Source: JAVVEZ01 sp032250895
GTDB taxonomy: Bacteria > Pseudomonadota > Gammaproteobacteria > Pseudomonadales > Pseudohongiellaceae
DNA: 29,201 bases
Assembly: GCA_032250895.1 (NCBI GenBank)
Contig: JAVVEZ010000042.1
Location: 1-29,201 of the forward strand
Reading direction: 5' to 3'
Below, one piece after another: positions 25,516 to 29,201 of the stretch; positions within the stretch are counted from its first letter, which is position 1; the number at the start of each line of letters is the position of its first letter. The notes below the pieces were generated by a model. That model searched no databases. It was not told where the DNA came from and worked only from the letters and a program-made list of their open reading frames with translations. A program made the position numbers and the translations under genes.

Positions 25516-25941
25516 TTATTTTTCTTCGGCAAGGCCCGCCGATACCGAGCCCGGCCCACCGGAACCCGGCGGTGCGCCGAGATTGCTGCCATCGGCCAGC
25601 ACAGCACCCAGGAGACTGCCGCCGGGTTTGCCATCGCGCAGAGGCCGAATGATGACAGTCACCTGCTCACCCGGCTGCAAGGAGCGCCGGTTCCAACCGC
25701 TGCGCATCAGAATATTGGGGCTGGTGGCTTCAATGCGCCAAAGTTCCATCTCGCCCTTGTCGTTGCGCACATTCAACAGCAGCCAGGCATGGGGGTTGCT
25801 CCAGCGCCATTCGACCACTTCCCCGCTCACGTCGATCTGACGACTGTTGTCAAAGGCGGAACCGGAATGATGGGCCAAAACGGCTGTAGCGGGCAGCAGC
25901 AGGCAGAGAAAAGCGAACGACAAGGATGCTGGTACGTTCAT
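25516..25941 (-). CDS. DUF6152-type periplasmic protein
   Basis: The 141-residue precursor has a clear signal peptide (1-23, ending AVLA). Cleavage there leaves His24-His25-Ser as the mature start. The core DVSGEVVEWRWSNPHAWLLL is the DUF6152 pattern as I remember it (AHHS, then a beta strand and NPHxW with His51). The C-terminal part from about 120 is Gly/Pro/Ser-rich and probably disordered. AAAAGGAGCC is an excellent ribosome site. No function is established; proteins of this family are often near PQQ dehydrogenases and the unnamed family encoded just downstream. A metal-binding role is discussed in the findings. It follows recX after 55 bases without a visible terminator. Confidence 0.75.
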   Translation of the reverse strand: MNVPASLSFAFLCLLLPATAVLAHHSGSAFDNSRQIDVSGEVVEWRWSNPHAWLLLNVRNDKGEMELWRIEATSPNILMRSGWNRRSLQPGEQVTVIIRPLRDGKPGGSLLGAVLADGSNLGAPPGSGGPGSVSAGLAEEK

Positions 25942-25996
25942 GAATGGCTCCTTTTATTATTTCCCCGGGGTTCTATGGCCATCGATATGCACCCGA

Positions 25997-26482
25997 TTAT
26001 TGTTGATTTGCCGACAAATGTATAGCCGTCGCAATATCGTCCCGCCTGAAACCTCGTTGTTGCAGAAAAAACCAGGCTTTTTGTCTGGCCGCGGCAGTGT
26101 CTGGCACCGGGCCCCGGTATTTTTTCAGGAGGACCTGCCGGGCCTCCAGTGTCCAGTCATTGTCGGGCGCATCGACAAGGGCCCCGATCAATGTCGTGGA
26201 TACCCCTTTCTGCTTGAGTTCTGCGCTGATTTTGAGCGGGCCGGTGCCTTTGTTTTTCCGGCTGCGGACGAAGTTCTCGACGAACCTGGCGTCGCTTTGC
26301 AGGTTTTCTTCGCGCAGGCGCTCAAGGGTCGGCAGAATCGCTTCGTCCAGATCGAATCCAGGGTACTTGTCGCGCAATGCCAGGGCCAGCTCATGAAAGG
26401 AATGCTCACGCCGGGCCAGTTTGTCCATGGCTGCGCGACGCAACACCACCCGAGGGCTTTCAGTAGCAGAATGAGCGCCCAT
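25997..26482 (-). CDS. recX: RecA regulatory protein RecX
   Basis: RecX binds the RecA filament and blocks its growth, moderating recombination and the SOS response. The 161-residue helical protein fits the family length; typical pieces are LARREHSFHELALALRDKY, LREENLQSDARFVENFVRSR and the C-terminal KAWFFLQQRGFRRDDIATAI, which are three-helix repeats. It begins 17 bases after the recA stop, the usual recA-recX order, and is probably made by read-through from the recA promoter. Confidence 0.93.
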   Translation of the reverse strand: MGAHSATESPRVVLRRAAMDKLARREHSFHELALALRDKYPGFDLDEAILPTLERLREENLQSDARFVENFVRSRKNKGTGPLKISAELKQKGVSTTLIGALVDAPDNDWTLEARQVLLKKYRGPVPDTAAARQKAWFFLQQRGFRRDDIATAIHLSANQQ

Positions 26483-26499
26483 TATCCGTCACATCTGGT

Positions 26500-27561
26500 T
26501 CAGGAGACATCTTCCGCGGCTTCGATTTCCACTTCTGCCGCGCTTGAATTCTTGCGGCCTGGCTTGGCCATCAGCAGTTCCCGCAAGGCACTTTCTATCT
26601 CCTGGGCGATTTGAGGGTTTTCTTCCAGAAAGATCTGGACATTTTTTTTGCCCTGGCCAATTTTTTCACCCTTGTAGGCATACCAGGCGCCGGATTTTTC
26701 GATGAACTCGTGCTTCACACCAAGATCGATGATTTCCCCTATCCGCGATATTCCCTTGCCATAAAAAATCTGAAACTCGGCCTGTTTGAAGGGCGGCGAT
26801 ACCTTGTTTTTGACAACCTTGACGCGGGTTTCATTACCCACGACTTCTTCACCTTCCTTGATGGAGCCGATACGGCGGATATCCAGACGCACAGAGGCAT
26901 AGAATTTAAGCGCATTGCCCCCGGTGGTCGTTTCCGGCGAGCCAAACATGACGCCGATCTTCATCCTGATCTGGTTGATGAAGATCACCAGCGTATTTGA
27001 AGTCTTGATGTTGCCGGTCATTTTACGCAGGGCCTGGGACATCAGGCGGGCTTGCAGGCCCATATGGCTGTCGCCCATATCCCCCTCAATTTCTGCCCGG
27101 GGGGTCAGCGCTGCCACGGAGTCGATCACCACGACGTCCACGGCACCGGAGCGCACGATCATGTCGCAGATTTCCAGGGCCTGTTCCCCGGTATCGGGCT
27201 GGCTGACCAGCAGATTGTCGACATCGACGCCGAGGTTGCCCGCGTATATGGGATCAAGCGCATGCTCGGCGTCTATGAAGGCGCAGGTGCCGCCATTTTT
27301 CTGACATTCCGCAATGACCTGCAATGTCAGTGTGGTCTTGCCCGAGGATTCCGGGCCATAAATTTCCACGACCCGGCCCCGCGGCAGACCACCGACCCCC
27401 AGCGCAATATCAAGCCCCAGGGAACCGGTGGAAATCGCCGGCACAGACACAACCTCGGAATCGCCGAGCCGCATCATGGAGCCCTTGCCAAACTGGCGAT
27501 CGATCTGGGCCAGTGCCGCTGACAGTGCTTTTTCCTTGTTTACATCCTGGGGTGTTGCCAT
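26500..27561 (-). CDS. recA: Recombinase RecA
   Basis: RecA forms filaments on single-stranded DNA, catalyses strand exchange and activates LexA self-cleavage. The 353-residue protein has Walker A GPESSGKT at 69-76, the MAW-type start KALSAALAQIDRQFGKG, loop L1/L2 regions around MGLQARLMSQALRK and GSPETTTGGNALKF, and a C-terminal tail with acidic residues. I start it at the ATG at 27561, as in known RecA proteins; the open frame continues 44 codons upstream, but those codons cover the promoter and would not be translated. Confidence 0.98.
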   Translation of the reverse strand: MATPQDVNKEKALSAALAQIDRQFGKGSMMRLGDSEVVSVPAISTGSLGLDIALGVGGLPRGRVVEIYGPESSGKTTLTLQVIAECQKNGGTCAFIDAEHALDPIYAGNLGVDVDNLLVSQPDTGEQALEICDMIVRSGAVDVVVIDSVAALTPRAEIEGDMGDSHMGLQARLMSQALRKMTGNIKTSNTLVIFINQIRMKIGVMFGSPETTTGGNALKFYASVRLDIRRIGSIKEGEEVVGNETRVKVVKNKVSPPFKQAEFQIFYGKGISRIGEIIDLGVKHEFIEKSGAWYAYKGEKIGQGKKNVQIFLEENPQIAQEIESALRELLMAKPGRKNSSAAEVEIEAAEDVS

Positions 27562-27626
27562 GGTCGTTTTCCGTTGTTTGCTGTGTTGATTCGGTTCTGA
27601 TGCCGGGCCGCGAATGAGCCCTGTGA

Positions 27627-27640
27627 CTTGTCCTGACAAG
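27627..27640. promoter_or_regulatory. Palindrome over the recA start site, possible operator
   Basis: CTTGTC (27627-27632) and GACAAG (27635-27640) are perfect inverted arms around a two-base centre. The predicted recA start (near 27639) falls inside it. A repressor here would block recA, as LexA does, but the sequence is not the gammaproteobacterial LexA box CTGT-N8-ACAG, and I find no such box in the gap. Confidence 0.4.
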
Positions 27641-27645
27641 AAGGC

Positions 27646-27674
27646 ATTAAAGCAGATAAACCCGCGATATTCAA
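27646..27674 (-). promoter_or_regulatory. recA: recA promoter
   Basis: On the minus strand TTGAAT (27669-27674) and TTTAAT (27646-27651) are separated by exactly 17 bases, a good sigma70 match. The transcript would begin near 27639, leaving a leader of about 78 bases before the recA ATG. Confidence 0.65.
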
Positions 27675-27729
27675 AAGGGATTTTCGCCTGCATGCCAGGC
27701 TTGTTCAGAGGCGCGCAGGGAGTCCCGGC

Positions 27730-27746
27730 AAGGTTTTGAAAACCTT
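27730..27746. promoter_or_regulatory. 17-base perfect palindrome in the recA-mutS gap
   Basis: AAGGTTTTGAAAACCTT reads the same on both strands apart from its central base (eight-base arms). It lies about 55 bases upstream of the recA -35 element and about 95 bases before mutS, directly beside the 11-base repeats. It looks like a dimeric regulator site; the identity of the regulator is unknown. Confidence 0.4.
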
Positions 27747-27751
27747 TCGAC

Positions 27752-27783
27752 GAAGTTCCGAAGAAGTTCCGAAGAAGTTCCGA
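27752..27783 (+). repeat. Three tandem 11-base repeats upstream of mutS
   Basis: GAAGTTCCGAA occurs at 27752-27762 and 27763-27773, followed by a third copy, GAAGTTCCGA, at 27774-27783. The period of 11 bases places every copy on the same face of the DNA helix. This could be a cooperative binding site, for example of an OmpR/PhoB-type regulator, or a simple replication-slippage repeat. Confidence 0.7.
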
Positions 27784-27810
27784 TGGAGCCTGATAAGCGG
27801 ATAACGTAAA

Positions 27811-27843
27811 ATGTCCGGCTTGTTCAATTCCCGGCTGTGGTAG
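27811..27843 (+). CDS. Possible 10-residue leader frame overlapping the mutS start
   Basis: ATG at 27811 encodes MSGLFNSRLW and its TAG (27841-27843) shares its last base with the proposed mutS GTG (TAGTG). This could couple mutS translation to the short frame. There is no good ribosome site before the ATG, and TAAAAT at 27807 may instead be a promoter -10, in which case the frame would not be transcribed. Confidence 0.15.
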   Translation: MSGLFNSRLW

Positions 27844-29201
27844 TGACCTTGTCCGACGACTATTCCCAACACACCCCGATGATGCAGCAATACCTCAAGG
27901 TAAAGGCACAGCATCCCGATGAGTTGCTGTTTTACCGTATGGGGGACTTCTATGAGCTGTTTTACAGCGATGCCAGGACAGCTTCCGATATTCTGAATAT
28001 CACCCTGACCGCCAGAGGCAAGTCCGATGGCGCCCCCATTCCCATGTGCGGCATTCCCTACCATGCCGCCGATCGCTACCTGGCAAAGCTGGTGGAAGCC
28101 GGCGTATCCGTTGCCATCTGTGAGCAGATCGGTGATCCCGCCCTCAGCAAGGGACCGGTGGAACGCAAGGTCGTGCGCTTGATTACACCCGGCACCCTGA
28201 GCGATGAAGCCCTGCTTCATGAGCGCCGCGATCAGCTCCTGCTGGCCATCTGTTCCCGGGGAACTACATTCGGACTGGCCTTCATGGATGTCAGCAGTGG
28301 CCGTTTTCAGGTGCTGGAGGTCGACTCCAGCGAAGCCATGCTGAGCGAGGTGGGCAGGATCGATCCGGCCGAAATCCTGATTCCTGAAGACGCCTCTTTT
28401 TTTTCCTTGCTGGAAACAAGACACGGTCTGCGCCGCCGCCCGGTTTGGGAATTCGATCTGGACACTGCCAGGCGTCTGCTGAACCGGCAATTCAGAACCG
28501 AAGATCTGAGTGGCTTTGGTTGCGCCCACCTGAGCGTGGCCATTCAGGCCGCAGGTTGCGCATTGGCCTACGCCCGTGAAACCCAGCATTCCGAACTTCC
28601 CCACTGCCAGAGTCTGAAGCTCGAGCAGGTGGAGGACAGCCTGGTCCTGGATGCCGTCAGCCGCCGCAATCTCGAAATTGACAACAATCTCAGTGGTGGC
28701 AAGGACAATACGCTGACCGCAGTGCTGGATTTTACGGCAACCGCCATGGGCAGTCGTCTGCTCGCCCGCTGGCTGCATCGCCCGATCCGGGATCAACGAC
28801 AATTACGACTACGTCAGGATGCGGTAAGCTGCCTCATCAACGCGTATCAATACGAAACCATTCAGCCCCTGCTGAAACAGATCGGTGATATTGAACGCAT
28901 CATCTCCCGCATCGCCCTGCGTTCGGCCCGGCCCCGCGACCTCGCGAGATTACGGGATGCCCTGCTCTGTCTGCCGGACTTGCGTGGCCTGCTGGCAGGC
29001 ATTGCGGCGCCCAGGATTCAGGCCCTGTCCCTGGAAATCCATGAGCTGCCGGAACTGAGTGCGCTGCTGTGCCGGGCCATTCTGGACAACCCGCCGGTGG
29101 TATTGCGTGAAGGCGGGGTCATCGCCGCCGGTTACGATGCCGAACTGGACGAACTGCGCAACCTGAGTACCAATGCCAGCGCCTTCCTGACCGACCTGGA
29201 G
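27843..29201 (+). CDS. mutS: DNA mismatch repair protein MutS, 5' part
   Basis: MutS recognises mismatches and starts methyl-directed repair with MutL. The first 453 codons are present and the frame is still open at the window end. The mismatch-binding motif with Phe36 and Glu38 (GDFYELF) is intact, at the same position as in E. coli if the GTG at 27843 is the start. The following IPMCGIPYHAADRYLAKLV and SVAICEQIGDPALSKGPVERKVVR match domain I, followed by the connector and the start of the lever/core domain. The ATPase domain is beyond the window. TTG at 27849 is another possible start. The gene is divergent from recA across 281 bases; in Pseudomonas, mutS is also close to recA, with cinA between. 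Confidence 0.95.
   Translation, partial: MTLSDDYSQHTPMMQQYLKVKAQHPDELLFYRMGDFYELFYSDARTASDILNITLTARGKSDGAPIPMCGIPYHAADRYLAKLVEAGVSVAICEQIGDPALSKGPVERKVVRLITPGTLSDEALLHERRDQLLLAICSRGTTFGLAFMDVSSGRFQVLEVDSSEAMLSEVGRIDPAEILIPEDASFFSLLETRHGLRRRPVWEFDLDTARRLLNRQFRTEDLSGFGCAHLSVAIQAAGCALAYARETQHSELPHCQSLKLEQVEDSLVLDAVSRRNLEIDNNLSGGKDNTLTAVLDFTATAMGSRLLARWLHRPIRDQRQLRLRQDAVSCLINAYQYETIQPLLKQIGDIERIISRIALRSARPRDLARLRDALLCLPDLRGLLAGIAAPRIQALSLEIHELPELSALLCRAILDNPPVVLREGGVIAAGYDAELDELRNLSTNASAFLTDLE

Noticed and set aside
27621..27640. CTGT at 27621 as part of a canonical LexA box
   Set aside because: No ACAG follows at a spacing of eight bases on either strand.
27562..27693. 44-codon N-terminal extension of RecA
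   Set aside because: The RecA start at 27561 fits the family, and the extension would cover the recA promoter and start site.

Overview
The window reads as a chromosomal segment of a gammaproteobacterium with moderately high G+C. The evidence is the smc-zipA-ligA cluster (ZipA is restricted to Gammaproteobacteria), RapA/HepA, DjlA, recA-recX and a prpBCD methylcitrate operon. I see no rRNA, tRNA, IS element, prophage or CRISPR array. Most of the window is tightly packed housekeeping sequence; the two ends of interest are a catabolic operon on the left and an uncharacterised periplasmic gene pair next to recX on the right.

Left region (1-5225, minus strand): a four-gene operon read from 5074 down to 50. 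It encodes a secreted PQQ-type beta-propeller dehydrogenase, the small and large subunits of a two-component cupin dioxygenase that I assign to hydroquinone 1,2-dioxygenase (HapC/HapD, PnpC/PnpD type), and an aldehyde dehydrogenase that fits 4-hydroxymuconic semialdehyde dehydrogenase. The last three make the known ring-cleavage and next step of hydroquinone catabolism. A PQQ enzyme leading that set is the unusual part. The divergent intergenic region carries a good promoter in which two GCAA/TTGC palindromes sit in the spacer and at the start site.

Centre (5226-20951): rapA and a PreP-like M16C metallopeptidase on the plus strand, then a 314-base gap with a strong terminator, a possible small RNA and a structured leader, then a CDF-family metal exporter. 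On the minus strand follow smc, zipA, ligA, a small SLT-type lipoprotein and djlA, in that transcription order.

Right (20952-29201): prpB-prpC-prpD on the plus strand behind a sigma70-like promoter and without a prpR neighbour; a minus-strand pair (an unnamed secreted protein and a DUF6152-type protein whose predicted mature end is His-His-Ser); then recX and recA (minus), and a divergent mutS truncated by the window end. The recA-mutS gap is rich in signals: a clear recA promoter with an unusual palindrome over the start site, a 17-base perfect palindrome and three helically phased 11-base repeats.

All functions are read from the sequence and from memory of protein families; no search was run.
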